Part shown: positions 34,998 to 43,495 of the stretch, in pieces
Layout of the letters: each line of letters starts with the position of its first letter
Numbering within the stretch: position 1 is the first letter of the stretch
Made by a program: the position numbers and the translations under genes
The notes under the pieces: model-generated
The model's database searches: none
What the model was told of the DNA's origin: nothing
What the model saw: the letters and a program-made list of their open reading frames with translations, nothing else
Assembly: GCF_014201195.1 (NCBI RefSeq)
Contig: NZ_JACHDS010000001.1
Coordinates: 5,146,001 to 5,210,000, forward strand
Source: Nocardiopsis mwathae
Lineage (GTDB): Bacteria > Actinomycetota > Actinomycetes > Streptosporangiales > Streptosporangiaceae
DNA length: 64,000 nt
Reading direction: 5' to 3'

Positions 34998-35747
34998 GTG
35001 GCCCGCCCGACCTACCAGCGCATCGCTGATGAGCTGCGGAAACGAATCCTCGAAGGCACATATAACCCCGGAGACAGACTCCCCTCACGGCAAGCACTGG
35101 CCAGTGAGTTCGACGTCGGGCCCCGCGTCGCCGCCGACGCGATACAGCAGCTTGCAGTCGAGGGCTATGTCGTCTCCAAGACGGGATCGGGAACCTATGT
35201 GCGCCCCCGCCCGGCAGTCCGCCGCCTCACGCGCTCCTGGTACCGGGAAGCGCGGGGCGGTTCGCCATTCCGGGCCGACATGGCGGCACAAGCGGTCCGC
35301 GGTGGCTGGGAGTCGGCATCCGAACCGGTGACAGCCCCTGCCGAAATCGCGGAGCGGCTGGCCCTGGACACCGATGCCGAGGTCATGCGGACGACGTACA
35401 CCTTCACCGGTGATGGCGAACCGGTCATGCTGTCGACGTCGTACGAGCCTCTGGAGCTGACTCGGGGAACAGCCGTGGTTCTGCCCGAGGACGGTGGGTA
35501 CGCCGGGCGCGGCGTGGTCGAGCGGATGCGGGCGATCGGCCAGCACATCATCCAGGCGTCAGAGATCGTCACAGCGAGGTCTGCCGGTGGCGAAGAAGCC
35601 GAGCGGCTGGGAATCGGCCGCGGCACCGTCGTGATGGTGATCAAGAGGACGTACTTCACCGAGGAGCGGCCGGTGGAGACGGCCGACATCGTGGTTCCGA
35701 CGGATCGCTACGAGCTCGCGTACATGATCCCGGTCGAGCAGGGCTGA
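34998..35747 (+). CDS. GntR-family regulator with UTRA effector domain
   Basis: 249 residues from GTG 34998 (GAGGAG five bases upstream). The winged HTH is YQRIADELRKRILEGTYNPG, SRQALASEFDVGPRVAADAI, VEGYVVSKTGSGTYVRP. The UTRA ligand domain (~85-245) has MRTTYTFTGDGEPVMLSTSY and ends RYELAYMIPVEQG. It belongs to the HutC branch. It probably represses the divergent operon and itself. A 31-codon remnant of a similar gene lies at 41330-41422. Confidence 0.93.
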   Translation: MARPTYQRIADELRKRILEGTYNPGDRLPSRQALASEFDVGPRVAADAIQQLAVEGYVVSKTGSGTYVRPRPAVRRLTRSWYREARGGSPFRADMAAQAVRGGWESASEPVTAPAEIAERLALDTDAEVMRTTYTFTGDGEPVMLSTSYEPLELTRGTAVVLPEDGGYAGRGVVERMRAIGQHIIQASEIVTARSAGGEEAERLGIGRGTVVMVIKRTYFTEERPVETADIVVPTDRYELAYMIPVEQG

Positions 35748-35768
35748 TGTCAGCTGATGCAATTGAGA

Positions 35769-35792
35769 ACGGCCCCGCCTGAGCAGGGCCGT
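35769..35792 (+). terminator. Probable terminator of the gntR gene
   Basis: ACGGCCC/GGGCCGT 7-bp stem with a ten-base loop, 21 bp after the stop. A second short palindrome ACGCAT/ATGCGT follows at 35796-35811. Confidence 0.55.
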
Positions 35793-35982
35793 CATACGCA
35801 TTCCCATGCGTTCCCGCGACAATGCTAACCGGCGGCGCGTGCCCTGGCCAGGCGTCTGGCTGGCGCCAGGACTCCGTGCTGGCCACGGCGCTCACCGGTA
35901 CCTGAGCGGTCGTGAAGAGCAGGGGCCGCGGTCCGCCGCGGGGCCGTCGCTGACGAGGTCGGCGTTGAGGATCGGCGCCCGG

Positions 35983-36250
35983 TCAGTGGGTCGCCGGGTT
36001 GCGGCGGAGGCGGTGGAGGGTGAGGGCGAGTTGGAGTCGCAGCCTGCCCTGCGGGGTGCGTAGGGGCCAGCCGAGGAGGGATTCGGCGAGGGGCAGGCGC
36101 TCCTGGAGGGTGGAGTGGTGGACGTTCAGCTCGGCGGCCGCCGCGCAGGCCCGGAGCCGAGGCGACGCTGGACAGCGTCACCAGCAGCCACGGTGCGGCG
36201 GCCTCCGCGTCCGGATCCGGGGCCGTCAGAATTCCGGCGAGTTCGTCCAT
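35983..36250 (-). pseudogene. Remnant of a PucR-type regulator (C-terminal HTH), frameshifted
   Basis: Reading from 36250 gives MDELAGILTAPDPDAEAAA and PWLLVTLSSVASAPGLR. A shift of frame at ~36140 then gives AAAAELNVHHSTLQERLPLA and LGWPLRTPQGRLRLQLALTL, ending RRNPATH and a stop at 35983. The latter is the PucR C-terminal helix-turn-helix. The rest of the gene is missing, so this is decayed. It lies next to the 87-bp hydrolase fragment. Confidence 0.75.
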
Positions 36251-36273
36251 GCCCCCGTCCTCCTCTCAAGGGT

Positions 36274-36360
36274 CGGGTGTCACTCCCCCAGGAGTCGGCG
36301 CAGCCAGTTCAGGCGGGCGGTGCGGGCTGCCTGGGAGAGGGCGGCGTGTGGGGCGAGGCC
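36274..36360 (-). pseudogene. 87-bp fragment of an alpha/beta-hydrolase 3' end (exact copy of 47885-47971)
   Basis: Identical over all 87 bases to the end of the hydrolase gene at 47891-48859, including the stop codon. The encoded tail reads GLAPHAALSQAARTARLNWL then RRLLGE. Immediately outside (36361 versus 47972) the sequences diverge completely; on the other side a weaker similarity extends ~40 bp. It marks one end of a mosaic block. Confidence 0.9.
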
Positions 36361-36419
36361 ATAGAGGACTTTCCAGCACTCACCCGCGAGATCGTGGCCG
36401 ATGGGGTCGTGCTCAGTTG

Positions 36420-37337
36420 ATGACCACGCCCGACCTGGCCGCCCCTCCGGAAGGTGCTAGACGCCGGTTGATCGGCCACTACGGATCCGAGGTCGCCGGA
36501 TGGATGAGTGCAGCCCCGGACCTGCTGACTACGGCGGCGCGCCGCTGGAATCTCACCGCCACCGGCTATCACGACGTCGGCCATGCCTCCCTCATCGCCA
36601 CCGCGACCACTGTCGAGGACGAGCGCGTCCTCCTCAAGGCCTGGCCGGACGCGACCCGGTTCCGAGCGGAGACCGACGCTCTATGTCTATGGGCGGGCGG
36701 GCCTGTCGTGCGACTCGTCGCCGCGGCCGGCGACCACTGCGTTGCCGCGCTGGCACAGGTGGGATGTCGGCCGGGCGGTTGCCGCCGCCCCGAGGATGAA
36801 GCCGACGTGACGGCCTTGGCGCTTCACCAAGTCCACTCCAAGGGACGCTCTGGAACCAGGTTGCAGGACTTCGAGAGCCTCGACCACTACATCGACACCG
36901 ATGTCCGCCCGCGAATCGGCCGACGCAGTCACCTCGCCCGTGAGCATGGGTACACAGCCCAGCTGGCGATCGGTGGGGCGGCGCTGCGGCGCGCGAAACA
37001 GTGCCCACGTCGAGCCACGCTGCTCCACGCCGACCTGTACCAGGAGAACGTCCTCTTCGATGAAAGGGCGCGTCCGGTCTTCATCGATCCGCTGCCCATG
37101 GTCGGCGATGCGGTGTTCGACTGGGCCTTCTGGATCGTCTACTACACCCTTGGATCGGGGACACGTCGACGCTTCGACGTGGCGGCTCACACCTCGGGCA
37201 TCAGCGTCCATGAGCTCCGGACGTGGTGCTTGGTTCTGTGCCTGGACGGACTCCTCTACTACCTGGACGTCGACGACCCACGAGCTCCCCGCATCGCCGA
37301 AGTCTTGCTGCTGATCTCCCAGGAATGGGGACAGTGA
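36420..37337 (+). CDS. Aminoglycoside-phosphotransferase-like kinase (APH fold)
   Basis: 305 residues from ATG 36420; no clear ribosome binding site is seen, so the start may differ. The C-lobe has the APH catalytic loop LLHADLYQENVLFDE (HxDxxxxN, Asp ~204) and metal-binding VFIDPLPMVGDAVFDWAFW. The N-lobe has LLKAWPD as probable ATP-binding lysine. It resembles streptomycin 6-kinase/hydroxyurea kinase-type small-molecule kinases. First gene of a five-gene operon with overlapping stops and starts. The substrate is unknown; it could phosphorylate an operon intermediate or give self-resistance. Confidence 0.83.
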   Translation: MTTPDLAAPPEGARRRLIGHYGSEVAGWMSAAPDLLTTAARRWNLTATGYHDVGHASLIATATTVEDERVLLKAWPDATRFRAETDALCLWAGGPVVRLVAAAGDHCVAALAQVGCRPGGCRRPEDEADVTALALHQVHSKGRSGTRLQDFESLDHYIDTDVRPRIGRRSHLAREHGYTAQLAIGGAALRRAKQCPRRATLLHADLYQENVLFDERARPVFIDPLPMVGDAVFDWAFWIVYYTLGSGTRRRFDVAAHTSGISVHELRTWCLVLCLDGLLYYLDVDDPRAPRIAEVLLLISQEWGQ

Positions 37338-38038
37338 TGACGACCTTGGTGATCCGGCACGGACGCACCCCCTACAGCGCGCGCTACCTGGTCAATGGGG
37401 ACCCGAGCGCTCCCGTCCTCCTGGATGAGGAGGGTCTGCGCTCCACCGCTGCGCTGAGGGGCAGGCTCGCGCCGCGACGCTTCAGCTCCTACGCCAGCAG
37501 CACCTTTCCGAGGACGCGACAGACGATTCAGCTGCTCACCGGATCGCAGTCAGGCCATCGTGACGCCCGTCTGAACGAGTTGGACTACGGGCGTTTCGAA
37601 GGAGGCCCCTTCGCCACCTACGCCCGATGGCTTCTAGCCAACGGGCCCTGGGCTGTCCCGCCCGGCGCGGCCGAGTCCCAGCGTGACGGCATGCTGCGGA
37701 TGCTCGGCGGCCTCCGCGGACAGCTGCACACGCCAGGACCCCGCTTGATCGTCGCACACGGGTTGTTGGTGTCCCTGTTGTCGTGGCACCGAGCCCATGC
37801 AGCGAGGGCGGAGCGGATCCCGTTGTTTCTGCCCGAAGCGCCCTATGCCGAGCCCATCGTCGCCACTGATGACGAGATCACCGAGGTGACAAAGGACCTT
37901 GCACGTCGGCTGGGTGCCGAGCCGCGTTGTTGGAGAGGGCCAGGCGACGCGGCGATATCGTCGGAAGACGACAGCACTGTCCTCGCTCTTTTCGGGCCAG
38001 TGTCCGTATCACTGGAGGAGAACGAATCCGATGCATGA
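37337..38038 (+). CDS. Histidine phosphatase-family protein (phosphoglycerate-mutase fold)
   Basis: 233 residues; ATG 37337 overlaps the preceding stop (TGATG). Starts TTLVIRHGRTPYSARYLVNG, the RHG catalytic motif, with ASSTFPRTRQTIQLL, the acid/base Glu in LNELDYGRFEG and the second His in LIVAHGLLVS. It should remove phosphate from a small molecule. Directly after a kinase gene, this suggests a phosphorylation/dephosphorylation step in one pathway. Its end overlaps the SerRS start. Confidence 0.9.
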   Translation: MTTLVIRHGRTPYSARYLVNGDPSAPVLLDEEGLRSTAALRGRLAPRRFSSYASSTFPRTRQTIQLLTGSQSGHRDARLNELDYGRFEGGPFATYARWLLANGPWAVPPGAAESQRDGMLRMLGGLRGQLHTPGPRLIVAHGLLVSLLSWHRAHAARAERIPLFLPEAPYAEPIVATDDEITEVTKDLARRLGAEPRCWRGPGDAAISSEDDSTVLALFGPVSVSLEENESDA

Positions 38039-39323
38039 TGCCCGCGCACTGATCGACATGGGTGCCGAAGCCGTCCGGAAACTGGCCCGCCGCGGCTACT
38101 CGCTGGACATCTCCGCATTGGACAGTCTCCAGTCCCGGCGCAACCACAACATCCGCACCGCCGACGAACTGCGCGCCGAGTCCAAGCGGGTGGCCAAAGA
38201 AGTCGGGCAGGTCGCCCGGTCCGGCGGTGACGCCGGCGAGCTCAAGGAGCGCGCCCGCAAGATCAAGGAGGAGATCCGCGACCTGGAGGCCGCGCAGGAC
38301 GACATCGAGCGCGAGCTGCGCGACTTCCTGCTGGTGATCCCCAACATTCCGCTGGACCAGGCCCCCGATGGCGACTCCGAGGAGTTCGCCGTCGAGCTGC
38401 GCAAGGTCGGTACACCCCCCGCATTCGGCTTCGAGCCCAAGGACCACGTCGATCTCGGCGAGGCCATGGGCATCCTCGACTTCACCCGGGCGACCAAGCT
38501 GTCCGGACCCCGCTTCAGCGTCGCCCGGGGCGTTGGCGCGGCCTTGGAGCGCGCGCTTGCGACCCTGTTCCTGGACATCCACACCCGCCGCCACGGCTAC
38601 ACCGAGTACAGCGTCCCCTTCCTGGTCAACCCGAAGACGATGACCGGCACCGGGCAGCTGCCCAAGTTCGAAGAGGACCTGTTCAAGACCGGTGTGGCCG
38701 AACGGGACCTCTACCTGATCCCCACCGCCGAGGTCCCCCTGACCAACCTGTTCGCCGATGAGATCATCCCGGCCAAGGAGCTGCCGCTCGCCTTGACCGC
38801 CCACACCCCCTGCTTCCGCTCAGAGGCCGGGTCCTATGGGCGCGACACCCGCGGCATCCTGCGCCAGCACCAGTTCTCCAAGGTCGAGATGGTGCGCATC
38901 TGCGCGGCCGAGGACTCCCAGGCGGAGATGGCCACGATGGTCGCCCACGCCGAGGCCTGCCTCAAGGAGCTCGGGCTGGCCTACCGCGTCGTCGAGCTGG
39001 CCGCCGGGGACATGGGCTTCTCCGCCCAGCTCACCCACGACATCGAGGTGTGGCTGCCCAGCCAGGACACCTACCGTGAGATCTCCTCGGTCTCCGACTG
39101 CGGCACCTTCCAGGCCCGCCGGGCAGGCATCCGCACCCGCGGCGCCGACGGAAAGACGACCCCGGTGGCCACCCTGAACGGATCCGGACTGCCCATCGGA
39201 CGCACCCTGGCCGCGCTGCTTGAGCAGAACCAGCAGGCCGACGGGTCGGTCGTGCTGCCCGAAGCCCTCATCCCCTACCTCGGATTCCGCCGCATCACGG
39301 CGGACGGCACCCCCCAGGAGTAG
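38031..39323 (+). CDS. serS: Seryl-tRNA synthetase, second-type paralogue in an accessory operon
   Basis: 430 residues from ATG 38031 behind GGAGGAGAAC. The N-terminal coiled-coil arm (~25-100) has RAESKRVAKEVGQVARSGGD. The class II core has the serine-recognition TAEVPLTN, motif 2 FRSEAGSYGRDTRGILRQHQ and motif 3 LNGSGLPIGRTLAALLEQNQ. Actinobacterial housekeeping SerRS, from memory, reads LNGTLATTRW at motif 3, so this looks like a distinct type. Some SerRS paralogues supply seryl-tRNA to natural-product enzymes (VlmL, valanimycin) or give resistance (albomycin). Overlaps the phosphatase gene by 8 bp. Confidence 0.94.
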   Translation: MHDARALIDMGAEAVRKLARRGYSLDISALDSLQSRRNHNIRTADELRAESKRVAKEVGQVARSGGDAGELKERARKIKEEIRDLEAAQDDIERELRDFLLVIPNIPLDQAPDGDSEEFAVELRKVGTPPAFGFEPKDHVDLGEAMGILDFTRATKLSGPRFSVARGVGAALERALATLFLDIHTRRHGYTEYSVPFLVNPKTMTGTGQLPKFEEDLFKTGVAERDLYLIPTAEVPLTNLFADEIIPAKELPLALTAHTPCFRSEAGSYGRDTRGILRQHQFSKVEMVRICAAEDSQAEMATMVAHAEACLKELGLAYRVVELAAGDMGFSAQLTHDIEVWLPSQDTYREISSVSDCGTFQARRAGIRTRGADGKTTPVATLNGSGLPIGRTLAALLEQNQQADGSVVLPEALIPYLGFRRITADGTPQE

Positions 39324-39326
39324 CCC

Positions 39327-40346
39327 TTGCTCGTCGGCGTCTGCGACTTCCCCGGAACCTACGCCTTCCCACCCCACGGCTATGGCGGCATCGAACGGTG
39401 GCTGTGGGCCGCCGCCCAGGGAGCCCAATCCGCAGGCGCCGACGTGCACCTCCTCGGTCCCCGATGGCGTGATGATCTCGGTACCGACTGGGGCCTTTAC
39501 CCGATTCGGTTAGAGGAGGTGGAGCGAGGCTCCCTGCAAGACAAGGAGCTGCGGCAGGCTGGCTACGACCTGCTGATCGTCGGACACGAGTACCCCTCGC
39601 TACCCGAATGGCGGAGGACCGCCGAAGCCATGGAGTGCGACGTCGCCACGTTCCAGCACGCACCGGCCTTCCGCCACACCCCCGACGCCTTCGACGGCCA
39701 CCAGTACCGCCTGTACTGCTACTCACCGCAGATGATGGAGCGCTACGCCTCCCACGCCCCGATCCAGCAGTTGGCCGTGCATACCGGGTTCCAGGAGGAG
39801 GAACCAGCGGCGGTCAAAGGCCGAGGCCTTGTCTGGGTCGGCAGGATCGACGAGGAGAAATCGCCCCATATCGCCGTGCGCGCCGCCCAGATCCTCAAGC
39901 GCCCGATCCGCCTCATCGGTCCCGTCTTCGACCATGACTACCTCGACCGGCACAAGGCCCCTTTCGCTTCTGACCACGTCGAATGGGTGGGCGAACTGGG
40001 AGGTACGGCCAAGACCGCCGCGTTCACCGGAGCGGAAGTGTTCGTCTACACCTGCGCCCGCGACTACATCGAAGCCGGAGCCGCCGTTTTCGGCGAATCA
40101 CTGCGTGCTGGAACGCCCGTTGCCGCCCTGGCGTGGGTCGAGGGCACCTGCGCGCAAGCGGCCTTGTGTGAGAAGAGCGGAGAGGTGGCGGTCGTCGACC
40201 CGGCGGCCGACGACGAAGCGGCCGCCCGCGCGTTGGCCGAAGCCATCGAGAAGTCCGAGAGCCTGGACCACACGGACGTACAAGCCATCGGCCGACAACG
40301 CTTCGACGCCCTCAAGCACTTCGAAGCCCTAGCCGCGCGCCGGTGA
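39327..40346 (+). CDS. GT4-like glycosyltransferase
   Basis: 339 residues from TTG 39327, three bases after serS, with AGGAG at 39316-39320. The Rossmann-like start VGVCDFPGTYAFPPHGYGGI includes the GGIE sugar-acceptor loop. The C-terminal nucleotide-sugar domain has GLVWVGRIDEEKSPHIAVRA, then a CARDYIEAGAAVFGESLRAG E(x7)E-like region. It should transfer a sugar to a small molecule or lipid. It couples by GTGA to the next gene. Confidence 0.85.
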   Translation: MLVGVCDFPGTYAFPPHGYGGIERWLWAAAQGAQSAGADVHLLGPRWRDDLGTDWGLYPIRLEEVERGSLQDKELRQAGYDLLIVGHEYPSLPEWRRTAEAMECDVATFQHAPAFRHTPDAFDGHQYRLYCYSPQMMERYASHAPIQQLAVHTGFQEEEPAAVKGRGLVWVGRIDEEKSPHIAVRAAQILKRPIRLIGPVFDHDYLDRHKAPFASDHVEWVGELGGTAKTAAFTGAEVFVYTCARDYIEAGAAVFGESLRAGTPVAALAWVEGTCAQAALCEKSGEVAVVDPAADDEAAARALAEAIEKSESLDHTDVQAIGRQRFDALKHFEALAARR

Positions 40347-41329
40347 CCCCGGCCGATGAGGTCGGCCGGATACCGGAGCTCCTGCACCGAAGACTCGGGT
40401 CCCGCTGGGAGATCACCACCAGCGGGACCAAGATCCGGGCCGAACACAAAGACCGGGGTAGTCTCTACCTGCCGCCGCGCCGCGACCTGTCCTGGAGCGA
40501 GTTGCTGCAGGCGATCGAGGAAGCGTTCGCTGCCCAGGGTGTGCGGCGCGATCACTGCCTCCCGCTTCGCTGGGGGCGCGACACCGACCTGACCATTTCG
40601 GCGGTCCAAGCGCTCGACCCCCTACTCAAAGATGGCCGCCCGGTCACCTATCGGCAGGGATACATTCCCCAGCCCGTCGTTCGCTTCACCGGTCGGCGCG
40701 ACCAGTTCGGAGAGCTGCGCGACGGCTTCCTCACGTCCTTCGTCAACGTCTCACGCGTCGAACCCATCGCCGGCATCACCGATTACATCGAGGCCATCGA
40801 CGGCTGGCTCAGCGTGCTCTCCCGCATCAGCCTCCACGCCAGACACATCTCCATGAGCGGGGACCTGAAGGTCTGGCACCGCCGCGAAGTCCGTGGCGTC
40901 ACCCTCCACTTCCAGCACCTCGGCGAAGAGATCGGCGACATCGTCCTTCTGTGGAACGCACAGAACCCCGCCCGCGCCGCACTCGATCTCGGCTCCGGCC
41001 TGGAACGCCTCGCCTGGGCGCGATCGCGTTCCCCATGGCAGCGCCTGATTCATGGGGATTACGCGGGATCCTGCTCGCCTAACGTTCTGGATGCCCTCCG
41101 AACGGCAACCCTGCTGCTGGGCAATGGGATAACGCCAGCCGCGCGTGGGGCCGGAGCCGCAACGAGACGATCGCTGGCTGCGATCCCACGACGCATCGCC
41201 CGGTTCGGTGTAAGCGCGATCGTCCGTTACTTCCGCGCCTACTGGACCACCGTGGTTCCGCTGCAGGTGGGGTGGTCCCAGGTTGCGCTGCTCCTTGAGA
41301 ACGGCGTGCGCGGCCAATGGCGGGAATAA
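40343..41329 (+). CDS. Alanyl-tRNA-synthetase-core-like protein (class II aaRS fold, stand-alone)
   Basis: 328 residues from GTG 40343 (GTGA overlap). Residues ~80-140 (DLTISAVQALDPLL, RRDQFGELRDGFLTSFVNVS) follow the order of AlaRS motifs 1-2, and EEIGDIVLLWNAQNP plus LDLGSGLERLAWARSRS (~196-230) mirror the AlaRS EIWNLVFMQ and motif 3 GxGLERL. There is no editing or C-Ala domain and no clear tRNA-binding region. It could activate an amino acid for a non-ribosomal purpose or use aminoacyl-tRNA. The assignment rests on motif order read by eye. Confidence 0.72.
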   Translation: MTPADEVGRIPELLHRRLGSRWEITTSGTKIRAEHKDRGSLYLPPRRDLSWSELLQAIEEAFAAQGVRRDHCLPLRWGRDTDLTISAVQALDPLLKDGRPVTYRQGYIPQPVVRFTGRRDQFGELRDGFLTSFVNVSRVEPIAGITDYIEAIDGWLSVLSRISLHARHISMSGDLKVWHRREVRGVTLHFQHLGEEIGDIVLLWNAQNPARAALDLGSGLERLAWARSRSPWQRLIHGDYAGSCSPNVLDALRTATLLLGNGITPAARGAGAATRRSLAAIPRRIARFGVSAIVRYFRAYWTTVVPLQVGWSQVALLLENGVRGQWRE

Positions 41330-41422
41330 TTCGCCGACGAGCGACCGATGGAGACAGTTGGCATTGTGGAGTCCACGGGCCGCTATGAGGTCGCCTACAT
41401 GATTCCGGGGGCGCAGGGCTGA
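41330..41422 (+). pseudogene. Remnant of a GntR/UTRA regulator C-terminus (31 codons)
   Basis: Reads FADERPMETVGIVESTGRYE then VAYMIPGAQG and stop, matching FTEERPVETADIVVPTDRYE / LAYMIPVEQG at the end of the regulator at 34998-35747. No start or HTH is attached; it begins right after the preceding gene's stop. It is a decayed relic of a second gntR copy. Confidence 0.8.
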
Positions 41423-41706
41423 CGCCTATGCAGAACAGCAAACTGCCTGGCCTCAAGTTCGACGAGGCACTTCCCGTCCGCACTCCATTGGGCAGAAAAT
41501 GAGAAAGCCGACTATCCCAGCTAACCACATGGGAAGAAGTCCCATGGACCTCTTATCGTCGGCAAGCTGAGTCAACGCTGCCCGGAACAAGGTTGTCAAC
41601 CTCAATTGGAGAGTCCATACCTGCGGGTATGTGGGACTGGCCGCTGCTGGCCAGTTCACAGCGAGTCTGCGCGTCCCGTCAGCTCGACGATGCACGACAC
41701 CCCTGA
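41423..41706. other. Intergenic region, ~280 bp, no gene seen
   Basis: A less GC-rich stretch between the operon with its GntR remnant and cysK. No open frame, hairpin or repeat of note was found apart from the relic at its left edge. Probably part of the decayed material that ends the accessory operon. Confidence 0.4.
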
Positions 41707-42633
41707 TCAGACCTCCTCGAAGAGCGGAGTACTGAGGTAGCGCTCTCCCGTGTCGGGGAGGATGACGACGATCATGGCGCCGTCGTGCTTGCAGCAGCGG
41801 GCGACGCGGGTGGCGGCGTGGAGGGCGGCGCCGCTGGAGATGCCGGCGGCGATTCCCTCGGTGCGGGCCAGGCGCCGGGCGGCGGCGCGGGCGTCGTCGA
41901 TCGACACGGTGCGGATCTGGTCGTAGACGTCGGTGTCCAGGACCTCGGGGACGAATCCCGCGCCGATGCCCTGGATGCCGTGGGGGCCCGGCTCTCCGCC
42001 GGACAGGACGGGGGACTCGACGGGCTCCACCCCCACGACCGTGATCTCCGGCCGCTTCTCCTTGAGCACCTGGCCGACGCCGGTGACGGTGCCGCCGGTG
42101 CCGACCCCGGCGACCAGGACGTCGACGAGCCCGTCGGTGTCCTCCCAGATCTCCTCGGCCGTGGTGCGGCGGTGGACCTGCGGGTTGGCCGGGTTGGCGA
42201 ACTGCTGCGGCATGAACCATCCGTTCCGGTCGGCGAGCTCGGCCGCCGCGGCCACGGCGCCGGGCATGCCCTGCTCGGCGGGGGTGAGCACGAGGTCCGC
42301 GCCGTAGGCGCGCAGCAGGGCGCGGCGTTCCACGCTCATGCTCTCCGGCATGGTGAGGGTGAGGGCGTACCCCTTGGCGGCCGCCACCATGGCCAGGCCG
42401 ATGCCGGTGTTGCCGCTGGTCGGCTCGATGATGTGGTGGCCGGGGGCCAGGTGCCCGGCCGCTTCGGCGTCCTCGACCATTGCCAGGGCGATGCGGTCCT
42501 TGACGCTGCCACCGGGGTTGGCCGACTCCAGCTTGGCGACGAGCTGGGCCGGGAGGTCGCCGCTGAATCTGGACATTTCCACCAGCGGGGTGCGGCCGAT
42601 CAGAGAGGTGACCGACGGGTGTATCGACGTCAT
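41707..42633 (-). CDS. cysK: O-acetylserine sulfhydrylase (cysteine synthase A)
   Basis: 308 residues from ATG 42633 (GGAAGGAA upstream). PLP lysine motif [17 protein letters not shown], phosphate loop [20 protein letters not shown] and [10 protein letters not shown] are present; SSGAALHAA near the end binds the PLP ring. It forms L-cysteine from O-acetylserine and sulfide. Its start overlaps the cysE stop, so the two are translationally coupled. Confidence 0.97.
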   Translation of the reverse strand: MTSIHPSVTSLIGRTPLVEMSRFSGDLPAQLVAKLESANPGGSVKDRIALAMVEDAEAAGHLAPGHHIIEPTSGNTGIGLAMVAAAKGYALTLTMPESMSVERRALLRAYGADLVLTPAEQGMPGAVAAAAELADRNGWFMPQQFANPANPQVHRRTTAEEIWEDTDGLVDVLVAGVGTGGTVTGVGQVLKEKRPEITVVGVEPVESPVLSGGEPGPHGIQGIGAGFVPEVLDTDVYDQIRTVSIDDARAAARRLARTEGIAAGISSGAALHAATRVARCCKHDGAMIVVILPDTGERYLSTPLFEEV

Positions 42634-43238
42634 GGGCGGGTTCCTTCCGTGCGGGCGGTGTGCGGGGTGGCGGGGTCGGCGGGAGCCGATATGTGCGCCG
42701 CGGTGGATGCGGCGGCACGGTCGGCGGGGGCGATGTCGGCCTGCGGGGCGCGGACGGTGGCGTGGGCGGGGACGTCGCGCAGGACCAGGGCGTGGGCGCC
42801 GATGACCGCGTCGTGGCCGACGCGCACCGGCCCGAGCACGGTCGCGCCGACGCCGAGGACCACCCGGTCGCCGACGGTGGGGTGCCGCTTGCTCCCCTTG
42901 TCGTCGGTCCACCAGCCGGTGCCGCCGAGGGTGACGCGGTGGTAGAGCATGACGTCATCGCCCAGCTCGGCGCTCTCGCCGATCACCACGCCCATGCCGT
43001 GGTCGATGAAGCAGCGGCGGCCGATGGCGGCGCCGGGGTGGATCTCGATCCCGGTGAGCGCCCGGGTCAGTTGGGAGAGCAGTCGCGGTAGCAGGGGGAG
43101 TCTCCAGCGGTGCAGACGGTGCGCGATGCGGTGCGACCAGATCGCCCAGAGGCCCGGGTAGAGCACCACCTCGATGACGCGGGAGCCGTGCAGGGCGGGG
43201 TCCTTGCGGCAGGCGGTCCTGAGGTCGTCGAAGATCAT
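42630..43238 (-). CDS. cysE: Serine O-acetyltransferase
   Basis: 202 residues from ATG 43238. N-terminal helices ([18 protein letters not shown]) precede a left-handed beta-helix of hexapeptide repeats with [30 protein letters not shown] and [20 protein letters not shown]. The Ala/Pro-rich tail after ~165 is longer than usual and lacks the typical C-terminal Ile that binds CysK. It acetylates serine with acetyl-CoA, supplying CysK. Confidence 0.95.
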   Translation of the reverse strand: MIFDDLRTACRKDPALHGSRVIEVVLYPGLWAIWSHRIAHRLHRWRLPLLPRLLSQLTRALTGIEIHPGAAIGRRCFIDHGMGVVIGESAELGDDVMLYHRVTLGGTGWWTDDKGSKRHPTVGDRVVLGVGATVLGPVRVGHDAVIGAHALVLRDVPAHATVRAPQADIAPADRAAASTAAHISAPADPATPHTARTEGTRP

Positions 43239-43495
43239 GGGCCGCCCTGCGGCCACCCCGGGCTGGGAGGGGTTCCGGTTGGTTCGGTGACCGACGTGTT
43301 CGCCATGCGAACCACACTAGATCGGTGGGGTATTCCCCGGCCGAGAGCCGAAGGTCCCGGGACGGGCGACCGAACGACCCCGGACGATCATCCCGGACGC
43401 GCCCCGTTCGACCCGGTCAGCGGGGACGATCCGCCCGAGCGGGCGGGCGCGGCCGGTGGTCACGCTGATAGGGAACCGCCCGAAGGGATTTCAGC

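Noticed and set aside
43327-43338. GGGGTATTCCCC upstream of cysE as a sulfur-regulator operator
   Set aside because: Only four-base arms, expected by chance in GC-rich DNA; no second copy near the promoter.
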